64,000 nucleotides of DNA, taken from Arcuatula senhousia. Its lineage: Eukaryota; Mollusca; Bivalvia; Mytilida; Mytilidae. Below, piece by piece: positions 11,440 to 23,090 of the stretch. The notes below the pieces were generated by a model. It was not told where the DNA came from. It did no database searches and saw only the letters and a program-made list of their open reading frames with translations. The stretch is taken from the NCBI GenBank assembly GCA_963971305.1, contig OZ020308.1, positions 22,131,838-22,195,837 on the forward strand, written 5' to 3'. The first letter of the stretch is position 1; every line of letters starts with the position of its first letter. Made by a program: the position numbers and the translations under genes.

Positions 11440-12500
11440 TTGAAAACTGTAGTTCCAAAACATATTTATAGTTGAAAGGGCCATAACTCCTGTACACCTG
11501 TAAAAATTTGTGGATCAGACATTCGCATTATAAGATCATACAAAAAGTCAGATGACCCCTTATTTAGATTATTGCCCTTATTTAAGGTGTCTCAGGGCTA
11601 TTAGAATTCTACTATAGATTTTTTTTTCATTTTTGGCACATTGATAGACCTTAATGTATAGATAAAAAACAATTTCAAATAAAAAGAGGGGTCACCATTC
11701 ATTTTAGAGCTCTAGTAGCTTTCTAAAAATAGCAAACTTTCAACATTTTTATATAGAATATATAGGGAAAAAAGCTATTAAGTCAACTAAAGAAGAATTT
11801 TTACTATAAAATCACTTCAAATTCTGAAGGAAAGTCCCTTTTCTATTGCTCTTCGAAATTGTAGTAAAAAACATAGGGTCACCGTTCATTTTTTCAAGAT
11901 ATTCTTGAAAATTTAAAATTTTCCTATTTATTCTGTATAAATTATCTCCATTTGATATAGTACGGGAAATTCTAAAAATGATTAAAAGACCTATTTGTCT
12001 TACGATTGCTCGTAATTTGTTAAAATATATCATAATATATAGATTTTATATGCCATATTCAGTAAATTTATCAATTCTATACTTAATACCAATATTTGCA
12101 AAAAGAGTCTCGAGCCACCTTTTAATAAGTAAATAGCGTTTTAATTCATGGTTTTGTCTAATAGAATGGTAAATAAAGCCTTTGCTTGTTTAAACCTTCA
12201 GCTCACAAAGTTCTATGAAAATCTGCATTGGATAAAAGTTGTCAGAGGACCTTTTATAGGAGTTATGAGTCTTTTAAGGTAAAAAATAGCTTTATTCTTG
12301 TTTTTTGCCCTATGGAATCAAGGATAGAGAAAAGCTGTTGTTTGCTTAAGCCTTCATCTCATTATGCTTAAAAAAAGTTTTCATTGGATCAATTTAAAGT
12401 TGTCAAATGACCCTTTTACAGGGGTAATATCTCTTCAAGAAACCCTTATCGCTCAAAGACAGATGAGTGATTCGGGATCCATGGAGACTCTTGTTTATTT
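11440..12500 (-). repeat. Decayed pearl-like element, reverse orientation
   Basis: Weak copies of the pearl unit in reverse are visible: AGATGACCCCTTATTTAG near 11540, 'cagctcacaaagttctatga' near 12200 and 'gatagagaaaagctgttgtt' near 12325. It closes with GAGTGATTCGGGATCCATGGAG and CTCTTGTTT, a degraded version of the usual GCGATTCAGGCTCCTGGGAG terminus. Confidence 0.5.
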
Positions 12501-12710
12501 AGGAAGCAACCATTTGATATTTACGGAATAAGTGTTGCTATGGCCATTTTTTAAACTTTATATTAGCAGTAAATTTTATAGCCAGAATTTTAGTTATTTG
12601 CATAATGTCTTTTTATTTAACATTCCGCCTTAATTCCTATTTCAAACATTTTGGTACTAAGAAATTGTTTGCTTATTTAAGGCATTTTATTAAAATTTTC
12701 AATATTTTCC

Positions 12711-12817
12711 AGGCATTTTGTTAAATGACTGAAGATTTTAGTCATTTTATAGAATGCCTCAAATCGGTTGGCATTTTTTCAAATGCCTAAAATTTTCAGT
12801 CATTTAACAAAATGCCT
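12711..12817. mobile_element. 107-bp foldback (MITE-like)
   Basis: Arms at 12711-12741 and 12787-12817 are reverse complements over 31 bp with one mismatch (ends AGGCATTTTGTTAAATGACT). The inner region has further pairing (AGAATGCCT against GGCATTTTTT). No coding content and no obvious target-site duplication. Confidence 0.6.
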
Positions 12818-13045
12818 AAATTATGAAAATGAATGTAATATTTTTACCTATACCGTTAAACACCAACTCACCAACTAAATATAACTTACAGATTCATACT
12901 GAGCGCAGGTTTACGCCTCTATATGCTCAGATTTTCATCGTATCTTCAATGTTTGAGGTTGTGAGGTTTGATTCATAGTTATACAGCAGTTCTGGTTTTC
13001 CCAGTGTTTGTCAATCCTGCGTTCAAATATTTTGATATTTTTTAG

Positions 13046-14498
13046 TTAATAACGTTCCAAGTCTGTATTATTTTTTTTTTTCAAAAAGTTTTTCCTGATG
13101 CTCTTGTTGGATATTTGTTGAAATAGTTTCTTTCTGTGGACTTTGGTGGTATTGTCTATGACTGGTTGAAGCAGTGGAGGTAAGCTGGTGTCGTACACTC
13201 CAGATATAATTTTGTAGGCTTCAATCATATCTCCTTTTTTCCTTCGGTATGCTAGAGATAAAAGTTTCAGTTTTATGCGCGTGTCTTCATAACTAAGTTC
13301 TTTAAATCCTAGAATAAGTTTGGTCGCTCTTCCTTCGAAATTCTCTATTGCTGTTATGTGTTTCTTTTTGAAGGTGTTCCAAACTGAGTTGGCATACTCA
13401 ACGTGTGGTCGAACGAGTGCTTTGTACAGAAGTAAGAAAGAGTTCTGATCAAGATGGGTGACAGTGCGTCTTATCAGTCCCATATTACTGTTGGCTTTAT
13501 TAATCTTCTCATTCATGTGCTCTTCAAAGTTGAGCTGGTTATCGTAACGCCAATGGGTTTTTTTTTCTTTTCCGTTGATTGTAGCTCAGTGTTGCTTCAC
13601 TAAGGTCGTGTAGTATTCTGGGATGTAGTCCATCTGGACCTGAGGATTATCTGATATTCAACTCGTGGAGTCTCTTCTTCACTTTCTCTTCTGCTATAAT
13701 TATGTTTTCCATTTCAAATTCTAGTTCAATATTCTGGAGTGTTGGTTTTTCAGAGTCATTCTCTAATGTAAAAACGCTCGAGAAGAAGTCTGATAGTGTG
13801 TTGGCCTTATCTTTATCCGAAGTTGTTAGGGTCTCATTTTTTACGTTCATGATTAAGTCTGATATTCCTGTCCTTGTCTGTGGATTGGTCTTTATCTCCT
13901 CTGCAATTTACTTAAATTCCTTTGATTTAACTGCATTTCTGGTCATGCTTTTGACTTTGTTTCTCATTTTGCAGAATAACTTAATTCTTTATATTTTTGT
14001 CCATGTCTTGTCTCTATATATTTATTCCAACATCTACTTTTCTTTCGTATTACTTCTAGTGTCTCAGAGTCAATTTCTATCCTTCATTGCACGTTGTTTT
14101 CTTTTAGGAACGTACATGGTATTTGTCTTGAATATCTTTGAGTTTGTTTTTGAATACCGTCCACTGTTCATTTACATCTTGGTTTGTGAGCAAGCTCTCC
14201 CAATCTACTGTTTGTAGTTCACGCTTCATTTCTGGTATGTCTGCTTTGTCATAGTAGTATTTTGTTCTCTCTAGTTTGCTTGGTGAATATAGCAATTGAA
14301 GTTAAAGTTTATTATAGAGTGATCACTTTTGCCAATAGGGCTACAATATTCTATATCAGATACCATGCATTCCTCGTTTGTCAATATCAAGTCCAGTATG
14401 TGTGGTTCATTATCAATGCGTGCTCTAGTTGGTTGGTGAACATGTTGGGTGAGATAACAGTAGAAAATAATGAGATTTGGAATAAGTGTGCTTGACAC
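13046..14498 (-). pseudogene. Broken non-LTR retrotransposon (LINE): endonuclease end plus reverse-transcriptase remnants
   Basis: On the minus strand the first block (14498-14271) reads like the end of an APE-type endonuclease (IDNEPHILDLILTNEE, then a GKSDHSIINF motif). Next comes linker sequence (14295-13647), then the start of an RT domain (SSGPDGLHPRIL, near 13640-13600). It jumps by deletion to the RT/thumb C-terminus (YDNQLNFEEHMNEKINKANS, then YKALVRPHVEYANSVW; 13540-13046). The catalytic YxDD core is absent and several frame changes are needed. It is most like Jockey/CR1-type LINEs and is certainly inactive. Confidence 0.75.
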
Positions 14499-14559
14499 AG
14501 CTCACATAACAAGTACTTAGTAGTCAAGTTTAAGTAATCACTTAATGTTCTACTCCTAA

Positions 14560-14805
14560 ACAGCCCAACGGGTTAATGAGGTCTGACTGCCACTAAAAAA
14601 TGGAGTAATGGCTTATATCGTGTACACTTTCGGTTCTTTTCTTACCGAGACTTACAGCAGCTTTCCTAAATGTTGGCACTTTTTCCACACGGTGTAAAAC
14701 AAAGGGTTACGGTCAGGCTTTCTGTATCATGACCTGATGACCTCAAATATGACAAGGTAGAATGCCTATTTAACAACCATGACCACACAAATCAGTCGCT
14801 GTGTT
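14560..14805 (-). repeat. Decayed reverse copy of the 490-bp retroposon
   Basis: It shares with 6130-7165 the order 'cttaccgagacttacagcag', an ACACGGTGTA motif, 'ggtcaggctttctgtatcat' and 'acaaatcagtcgctgtgttg', at a similar level of decay. Confidence 0.5.
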
Positions 14806-15399
14806 GACAACGTCGACGTCATATTCTGGGCACTCAAACTTCAGTTGACTTCAATCGCTACTGCGACCTATTCGCAAACACTATTTGCAAAAGCTTATTT
14901 TGATATATTACATACTGAAAGAGATAACTATGAATGCCTGTTTCATGACAAAAAGAAGTATGTTCGGAAATGTCAAAAATAGTTCATATTTCAAATTTTA
15001 GATACTGCTAAACTATTTGACTGGAAGGTTCATAAGACTACAACTTGAATACATTTTAACTTGTTTGCTGAATGAAAATGCGAAAACGTTATAGGTATAA
15101 ATCTTTAAAAAAAAAAAAAAACGAAAAAAGGAAGATTTGAATGTTTGGTGTCTGCGTTGAAATGCAACCTCTACATTCATAAATATATTTTTGTCCGTTT
15201 TGTCCTTTTTTGTACAGGAACAAAAATGACATGAGAGTTTTTTTCAGGTTTGTCCCACTATAAAATACAATAGAGAAAATGAAGAGAAACAGGATCCACA
15301 GTAACCTGACTTTGACACTTAGCCTTCCATGCAACAAAAACAATTTGAGTAAAGACCTCTTTTGTAATTTACAAACCAAGATTCGCCCCAACAATGACT
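14806..15399. other. Unassigned AT-rich DNA
   Basis: Only short open frames and a poly(A) run near 15107-15120. No protein domain or repeat was recognised. Confidence 0.4.
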
Positions 15400-15590
15400 T
15401 GTTATTTAATTAAAATGACAACAAAGTTCCAGACAATAAATTTTGCTACGCCTGACACGCGTTTCGTCTATTCAAGACTCATCAGAGGCGCTCTACCAAA
15501 AATATTAAAAAATGCCAAACACTATGAAGAGCATAGAACAATAAAACCAAAAATTCTGAACTGGGGAACCAAATTAGAACTAAAATAATC
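15400..15590 (+). repeat. Dispersed repeat R, forward copy 1
   Basis: Begins 'attaaaatgacaacaaag', then 'gacaataaattttgctacgc', GACACGCGTTTCGTC, 'tattcaagactcatcagagg' and 'accaaaaatattaaaaaatg'. It continues into 'ctggggaaccaaattagaac', matching the reverse copy at 2975-3145. Confidence 0.75.
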
Positions 15591-15754
15591 AACCTATGTC
15601 TGAGGTAGGAAGAATCTTAGGGTTAAACAATTTTGAAATTTAAACGGATAATTTCAAGCTTTGGTGTGTTCCAAAAGTGTTGGTGCCGGAGCGGGCCAAC
15701 CTCAGGGAAAGAAAACTCCACCAGCAGTGCTAACCTTCGCGGGTGTTCGAAATA

Positions 15755-15890
15755 AAAATGACAACAAAGTTCCATGGAGACAATAAATTTTGCTACGCCT
15801 GACGCGCGTTTCGTCTATTCTAGACCCATCAGAGGCGCTCTACCAAAAATATTAAAAATGCCAAACACTATATGATTATGAAGAGCATAA
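15755..15890 (+). repeat. Dispersed repeat R, forward copy 2
   Basis: A second copy of the R core about 350 bp after the first, nearly identical over 'gacaataaattttgctacgc' to 'accaaaaatattaaaaatgc', followed by 'caaacactatatgattatga'. Confidence 0.75.
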
Positions 15891-15894
15891 ACCA

Positions 15895-15945
15895 GTCCTG
15901 TATAGGACAGTAGACCACACGGCCACCCAATTCCCTCCATGCATC
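15895..15945 (-). repeat. tRNA-like SINE head fragment
   Basis: On the minus strand it reads GGGTGGCCGTGTGGTCTA, an A-box-like tRNA left half (compare 39560-39655). No B box follows, so this is a fragment and not a tRNA gene. Confidence 0.35.
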
Positions 15946-16205
15946 CCACCCCTTTTCACAAAATCTTTAGAGATGCAAGATGAAGTTGAACATAATGTTA
16001 TTAAATGGCTCAAATATACAACATATTCCATATTCTTTCGTTTTTAACATAGTTTCTGTGATTTGAAGTCCAACATTCGGAATTTCCGCATTGATATTTT
16101 GATCTTCGTCAAGATTCCAAGGTATGTAGATCTTGGGATGCTGGTCACTTATACTCAGAATTATTTTATTTTTAACGATTTTACGTATTTGCGAAAGAAA
16201 AACTA

Positions 16206-16560
16206 GTGTTAGTTACTTTTTTTTATATTTTAGTAACGTGGCCAAATTATGTGGCGGATGAAATATCCCATATTAGTTCCTATAGGTATAATCGTTTCAG
16301 AGAAGATACTTTACTGTACAACGCACATCAAGTGGTGACAATGGCTCAAATGGTTTTTGGGTCTATCAAGCTAAAAAGGATCAATGGAAATAGCCATGCA
16401 ATGTTGTTTTAGTGTTCCTCTTGTTTATTTGAAATAAAAACACAAGATTTCCTTTCTTTTATTTTTTCAGCTTCTCTGGTATGTCTTTTCGGCTTGTTTT
16501 GTCTTTTCTCGAGGAGATTTGAGAATTCGGTGCATTTCATTTGAGCGATTTTTTATCACA
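16206..16560 (+). other. Possible exon-like stretches, unrecognised
   Basis: Two pieces look spliceable. After a pyrimidine/AG tract near 16232 an open frame runs to about 16412. At 16471 a good acceptor (ttattttttcag) precedes 90 bp open in one frame (LLWYVFSACFVF, then SRGDLRIRCISF), ending at a CAG|GTAAAT donor at 16560. I do not recognise the protein and cannot connect the pieces to a gene. Confidence 0.2.
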
Positions 16561-16659
16561 GGTAAATTCTCTTATTTACTTAATAAAGGCACTCAAACAT
16601 AAATTTAGTAAGAAAGGGTGAAACATGTCTACTTCATTTTAATGGAACGCGAAACAGGA

Positions 16660-18160
16660 AACAAGAGGCTCCCAGGAGCCTGAATCGCTCACCTGGTCTT
16701 AATGTCAACCCTTTAAAGACTTTTGTATAGCTAAATGAGCTGAATGTTTAAGCAATAAAAAGCTTTTCTCTATCTGCAATAGTTTTCATTCCAAAGCAAA
16801 AAACACTATTTTTCACCTTTAAAGGGCCATAACCCCTTAAAGGGGTCATCTGACAACTTCGACCCTAAAAAGACTTTTATAGAGCTAGTTAAGCTGAACA
16901 TTTAAGCAAGAAACATCTTTTCTCTATCTGCAAAAGTTTTCTTTCTTTAGGCCAAAAACACTATTTTTTGCCTTTAAGGGGCCATAACCACTATAAGAGG
17001 CCATCTGGCAACTTTGACCCTATGGAAACTTTTGTAGAGCTAAATGAGCTGAACATTTAAGCAAGCAACAACTTATCTCTATCTGCAATAGTTTTCATTC
17101 CATAGGCCAAAAACACTATTTTTTGCCGTTAAGGGGCTGTAACCCCTATAGGGGGTCATCTGACAACTTCGACCATATGGAGACTTGTGTAGAGCTAAAT
17201 GAGCTGAACATTTAAGCAAGCAACAGCTTTTCTCTATCTGCAATAGTTTTCATTCAATAGGCCAAAAACTTTATTTTTTGCCTTTAAGGGGCCATAACCC
17301 CTATAAGGGGTTATCTGACAACTTTGACCCTATGGAGACTTTTGTAGAGCTAAATGAGCTGAACATTTAAGCAAGCAACAGCTTTTCTCTATCTGCTATA
17401 GGTTTCATTCTATAGGCCAAAAACACTATTTTTTGCCTTTAAGGGGCTGTAACCCCTATAAGGGGTCATCTGACAACTTCGACCCTATGGAGGCTTGTGT
17501 AGAGCTAAACCAGCTGAACATTTAAGCAAGCAACAGCTTTTCTGTATCTGCAATAGTTTTCATTCTATGGGCCAAAAACTCTATTTTTTGCCTTTAAGGG
17601 GCCATAACCCCTATAAGGGGTCATCTGACAACTTTGACCTTATGGAGACTTTTGTAGAGCTAAATGAGCTGAACATTTAAGCAAGCAACAGCTTCTCTCT
17701 ATCTGCAATAGTTTTCATTCCATAGGCCAAAAACATGAAAAAATGCTATTTTTCACCTTTAAGGGGCCGTAACTCCCATAAGGGGTCATCTGACAACTTC
17801 GACTCAATGGAGACTTTTGTAGAGCTTTTGATGCTGAAGCAGTAGCGTGGCATCAGATTTCATCTATCTCTTATACTTTTTGATTTACAAGCCAAAAACA
17901 GTAGTCTGACCCCCCCCCTGGTCTATTTTTAGCAACGGCGGCCATGTTTTTCGACAAATCAAAAATCCGCACATCAGTTATGTGGGGGATACCCTAAAGT
18001 ACCACCAGACCAAATTTGGTTTGAATCTGTGCAGCCGTTTCAGAGGAGAAGAAGTTTGAAGAAAAGTTAACGACGACGGACGACGACGACGACGACGGAC
18101 GACGACGACGGACGCCAAGTGATGGCAATAGCTCACATGGCCTTTGGCCAGGTGAGCAAA
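16660..18160 (+). mobile_element. Pearl/Helentron-like element with ~160-bp tandem units
   Basis: Same family and orientation as 3759-5187. It starts ACAAGAGGCTCCCAGGAGCC, has about seven tandem units, then a (GACGAC/GACGG) microsatellite at 18069-18113, and ends at the hairpin AGCTCACATGGCC-TTT-GGCCAGGTGAGC. Unit-to-unit similarity is high, suggesting ongoing homogenisation of the tandem core. Confidence 0.8.
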
Positions 18161-18649
18161 AAAAGTATACAAATATCCATTCTTAAAGAAATAAATAAAA
18201 GTTTTAATTGGATAGAAAAAATATCAACTCCTTTTATTTATAGAAATGGTGAACCTTTAAGAGTAAAGAGTTTGTCCGTGATGAAACTTACTGAAAAAAA
18301 AATGTAAAAATTCTTTGTAACAATTATATAAATACAACTTTTTCTCGCAGTGTTATGAGTTTAGTTTTCTTAAAATACTAGTAAAAAAAAATGTTGATCT
18401 GCTTTTTCACTTTGATCTGTTTTAGGAAAGCCTAGAACAGTGCACTCAGCTCCCTTCGATCAACCACGTTGTACGATTTTTGAAGTCAAGTTTTGAAGTT
18501 CAATATTTTTTGCAAATATTCCTCATCCGTTCAAATTTCAAAATTGTCAAAACTTGATGTTTTTGATCCCCAAGACATGGGTTGATCTAAGTCATAATTT
18601 CGCTTCAGGCCAGCTCGTATATAATTTTTTAGTATAATTGTTCTTTGCT

Positions 18650-18780
18650 CGGCTTCATGTTCGTTCATATATATAGAGTGTTTGGCATTTCCAATGTTTC
18701 GGTGGAGCGCTTCTGAGAAGTCTTTAATAGACGAATGCGTGTTAGGCGTAGACAAATTATTTGTCTGGAACTTATTTGTT
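18650..18780 (-). repeat. Dispersed repeat R, reverse copy (diverged)
   Basis: Contains GGCATTTCCAATGTTTCGG, 'agcgcttctgagaagtcttt', AATAGACGAATGCGTG and 'caaattatttgtctggaact', aligning in reverse with the R copies at 15400 and 15755. Confidence 0.6.
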
Positions 18781-18976
18781 ATTTTGATTCTGTGCGAAAC
18801 ATTAACTTCTGAAACAGAGTTACATCGCTATGATTCATCTGTGAAACCTTATAATATGTAGATTACTGTCAAAGCAATCTATATATTTGAACAATGTTCA
18901 AAAGCTTAGAAGCACTGTTTTGTTTTTTTATTTGTTTTTTTAGGGGGGGGGGGGCGTTGTTCTTGTTTTTGTTCTT

Positions 18977-19946
18977 AAGTCCCCTACTGGCGAAAGCCGA
19001 AGGGGACTATAGTTTTGTGCTCTGTCCGTCTGTCCGTCTGTCTGTCCGTCCGTCTGTCCGTCTGTCTGTCCGTCTGTCCGTCTGTCCGTCCGTCTGTCAG
19101 TCTGTCACGCCTCAGTTTTCCGAACTTTTTTTTCTAAACGCTTATAGATAATGAACTGATTTTTAGTATGTGAGTTTATCATGATGAGTTACAGATCAAG
19201 TGTGACTGAGTTTCGTGCCGGTCAACAAATTTTTATGGGAGTTATGGCACTTTAAACTTTGAAAATTCACTAAAATATCAGTTTTCCGCACTTTTTTTCT
19301 AAACGCTTATAGATAATGAATTGATTTTTGGTATGTGAGTTTACCTTGATAAGTTAGAGATCAAGTTTGAGTTTCGTGCCGTTCACAAATTTTTATGGGA
19401 ATTATGGCCCTTTGCACTTTGAAAATTCACTAAAATTTCAGTTTTCCGCACTTTTTTTTTAACGCTTATAGATATTGAACTGATTTTTGGTATGTGAGTT
19501 TACCATGATGAGTTACAGATCAAGTTTGAGTTTCGTGCCGGTCCACAAATTTTTATGGGAATTATGGCCCTTTGAACTTTAAAAATTCACTAAAATTTCA
19601 GTTTTCCGCACTTTTTTTTTTAACGCTTATAGATATGATGAGTTACAGATCAAGTTTGAGTTTTGTGCCGGTCCATAAATTTTATGGGAGTTTACCTTGA
19701 TGAGTTATAGATCAAGTTTGAGTTTCGTGTCGGTCCACATATTTTTATGGGAGTTATGGCCCTTTGCATGAAGTTTGGAAATCCATTGCAATTTTAGTTT
19801 CTACACTTTTTTATTGTTCCTTGTAGATAATAAACTGATCAAGTTTAGGTATTCATTTGTTTGACAAATTGTTACCAGTGACTGAAATATGAAATATGAG
19901 GCCGGTAGGGGCTTATGTATTGTTTTGCAATACTCTCAGAATGCTT
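18977..19946 (+). mobile_element. Hairpin/GTCT-microsatellite tandem element (AGTCCCCT type)
   Basis: It begins with a stem-loop (AGTCCCCT ... GGC-GAAA-GCC ... AGGGGACT) and then a 75-bp GTCC/GTCT tract (19022-19098). About five ~150-bp units follow ('cgcttatagataatgaactg', 'ttttggtatgtgagtttacc', 'cacaaatttttatgggagtt'). It ends 'gaggccggtaggggcttatg' and 'caatactctcagaatgcttg'. The copy at 41036-41765 has the same start and end. Confidence 0.8.
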
Positions 19947-20384
19947 GGGTTATTATTATTTTTTTTTTAAGAGGGGGGGGGGTAGTTCCATTTCCTTTTT
20001 CATGTTTTGTTAAGTCGGGTCATCAGACCGGATGGTGTCTGAATTGAATGTCTATGAGTTAAATAAGGTTTTTTAGCGTTTAAAAGACTTTATTGAACAC
20101 GAAAGCGATGAAGAGCAGCTGGCCAATAACTTTTTTTGTAAATACTACTTTTCTCGTTTATGTAACAAGAAGTTTACCATGTATTATGGCTTCGGCTGAA
20201 ATAGCATTAATTATTCATATCAGCAATGTTTAAGGTTTTTTTTTCACGCGTGTAAGAATAAGTCAAAATATGGGGAAATAGTTATGTAAATAACCTTAAA
20301 AGGAGCTGTGTAATAGCAAGACAATTACCTAAATTGTCAAAGGGAATCTCAAAACTGACACAGACAGAGTTCACTCTAGTTACA
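19947..20384. other. Unassigned AT-rich DNA with homopolymer runs
   Basis: Contains T and G runs near 19961-19982. No gene or repeat recognised. Confidence 0.4.
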
Positions 20385-20545
20385 ACTTGAGTTCGCGTTG
20401 TTGATTTCCGTTCGGTTGATTATGTGTTTTGTGTTTCTTCGTGCTGTTCTTTTTGTGTTTACCGGTTTTGGTGTTGCCCTTACGAACATTTGACACTCGA
20501 ATGCCCCATCGGTGCATCTTTGTTTCTTTCATTAAAACATGTCCT
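20385..20545 (+). repeat. Dispersed repeat S, forward copy
   Basis: Matches 5785-5985 in reverse complement (GAGTTCGCGTTGTTGAT through GAATGCCCCATCGG and TTTCTTTCATT). Confidence 0.55.
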
Positions 20546-20803
20546 ATCAAGAAAAAGTCATCCTTTCAAACTTGGGATGTCAATCATGACCAATCATTGT
20601 CCTTATATACTCCCGGTGTCTCCCTCAGAAAGATAATGGAATACTACTACTATATTGAAATAAAATAAACTTCATATCTTGGAGTAAAACTCTTTTCTGT
20701 TGGATAAAGCACAGGGAGACTTTTTAAGCACCATTCCCTGGTGGCTTCCCCATTGGAGAAATTGAATTCTCATATAAATAACTTATAAATTCATCTTCTA
20801 TTT

Positions 20804-21455
20804 TATGCCCCATCTACGAAAGTAGAGGGGCATATAGTGTTCGGGTCCGTTCGTCCGTCTGTCCCAAATCCCCATATTTCCGAATTCCCACTTACTGACA
20901 AGTTCCACATCAACAATTTTGGTATTGTAGGTGCAACTAGTGATGCCTAGCGCAATGCATGCTTCGAATGCTGGATGTGACCTATATTTTCCGCACAAAT
21001 TACCATTTACAGAAGAATGGTTAAAGTCTACTGACAAGTGCCATATTAACTATATTGGTATGGTAGGTGCACCTAGTGATGCTAAGCACAATGCATTCTT
21101 CGGATGCTGGATATGTCCTATATTTTCCGTATGGATGACCTCTTATAAAAAATGGTTGAAGTCCATTTCCACTTACTGACAAGTGCCACGTCAACTATAT
21201 TGGTATGGTAGGTGCACCTAGTGGTGCTAAGCACAATGCATGCTTCGGATGCTGGATGTGACCTATATTTTCTGCATGTCACATCAACCACATTGGTATT
21301 GTAGTTGCACATAGTGATGCTAAGCACAATGCATGCTTCGGATGCTGGATGTGACCTATATTTTCTGCATGGATGACCTTTTATAGAAGAATGGTTAAAG
21401 GTCCATTCCTTCTTACTAACATGTGCCACATCAACTTTATTGGTATGGTAGGCCG
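20804..21455 (+). mobile_element. Hairpin/CCGT-microsatellite tandem element (TATGCCCC type)
   Basis: The starting hairpin is TATGCCCCAT-CTAC-GAAA-GTAG-A-GGGGCATA, followed by CCGTTCGTCCGTCTGTCC and about four ~120-180-bp units. Units are marked by 'ggtaggtgcacctagtgatg', 'gcacaatgcatgcttcggat' and 'gctggatgtgacctatattt'. Solo units of this core also lie at 27095-27360 inside PISD. Confidence 0.75.
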
Positions 21456-22179
21456 GCCAGTGTCTGTTTGACACATTTTCAACTTCAAGGTTGATTGATC
21501 ACTGAAAAAGGGGGTGTCATACTTAGGTTTACCTTACGTTTCAAGTTACTTTGTCATGATGTAAGTATAGTACATGTACCATGAACCTTTATTATTATTT
21601 TATTTTATATTACTTTATATATTATATTTATTATGATTATAAATTTATTATGCTTATAAATCATTTAATCAACATAAGATTATACTCTTGGAACAACCTC
21701 ATGGTTTAGTGATTGCGGAAAAAAATAAATGTAGCGAGATGTTGCATTATGTCTTTTGGACATATTCTTGTTATCTTTATTTTTGTTCCATTACAAATAT
21801 ACTTACTTACTGAAATATGAATAATATAACCAGCTTCAACCTCATAACACTGGTGCACACATTATGCATCTATATTTTAATATGTAAATGTTCCATATTC
21901 TGTTAAAACTGTAAAATGTAATGTTCAAAATCATATGTGTAAATTTTTCTCATTGTCCGTTGAGCCCAGAGGGTGTACTCCATAAATTTTCCTGTACATT
22001 GGCTAGAACTTTTTGGGGGGATGTTCAATTTTTTTTAATATGATATTTTTTAGTGGTTCAATTATTTCAAGATATATTTATTTAGGGGTTGTAAAACATG
22101 CAGTATTTTAATGGGATGTAAAAACTTACACATATGATAATCATTGGATTCATGCATTAATAAATGCAATGTGTATTAA
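21456..22179. other. AT-rich DNA, nothing recognised
   Basis: Very AT-rich with ATTATT/TTATAT runs near 21585-21660. No gene, RNA or repeat was recognised. Confidence 0.4.
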
Positions 22180-23090
22180 CTAGAATACTGACAAAGCCAG
22201 AAAGGGTCCCGCGGCAAAAAATTCTAAGTGTTTTCAAAATCATACGAACTTTTATTATAACCACTAAGGCATGTTCCATGGAATGTGTATGAAACCTCAG
22301 AGCTGTATTGTTAATAGCCTTGGAGTTTTAGTGTTCACAAAGTCCAATTCTCAAAATCTGAAAGTTCAGTTTTTTCAAAAAAATATTAAACATATTTGAA
22401 CGAAATTTTAATGTACAAATCATGACATGCTACTTAGCAGCTATACAAAGTTTCAGAACTGTATTGTTATAACAGTTTTTGAGTTTTAGTGTTCACAAAG
22501 TCCAATTCTCAAAATCTGTGATTTTCGATAAAAAATAAGTTTTTTTTCCAAAAATATTTAACAGATTTGCACGAAATTTAATATACAAATCATGACATGC
22601 TACTTAGCAGCTGTACAAAGTTTCAGAACTGTATTGTTAACAGTTTTTGAGTTTTAGTGTTCACAAAGTCCAATTCTCTAAATCTGTTATTTTCGATTAA
22701 AAAATTAAAGTTTTTTCCCAAAAACATTTAACAGATTTGCACGAAATTTTAATATTCAAATCATGACATGCTACTTAGCAGCTGTACAAAGTTTCATAAC
22801 TGTATTGTCAACAGTTTTTGAGTTTTAGTGTTCACAATGTCCAATTCTCAAAATCTGTGATTTTCGATAAAAAATGAAGGTTTTTTTTCCAAAAATATTT
22901 CACATTTTTGCATGAAATTTTAATATGCAAATTATGACATAGTACTTAGTAGCTGTACAAAATTTCAGAACTGTGGGTGTTAATAGTTTTTGAGTTTAAG
23001 TGTTCACAAGAATTGTTAACGGACGGACAGACGGACAAAGTGAAAACTATAGGGCGTCCGCATCTTCGATGCGGGGCCATAATGATATGA
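22180..23090 (-). mobile_element. Hairpin/CCGT-microsatellite tandem element (GGCCCCGCATC type), reverse orientation
   Basis: Read on the minus strand it starts at the hairpin GGCCCCGCATC-GAA-GATGCGGAC (about 23057-23083), then GTCCGTCTGTCCGTCC. Five ~150-bp units follow, marked on the + strand by 'gttttagtgttcacaaagtc', 'caattctcaaaatctg', 'aatcatgacatgctacttag' and 'caaagtttcagaactgtatt'. A related end fragment is at 42184-42340. Confidence 0.75.
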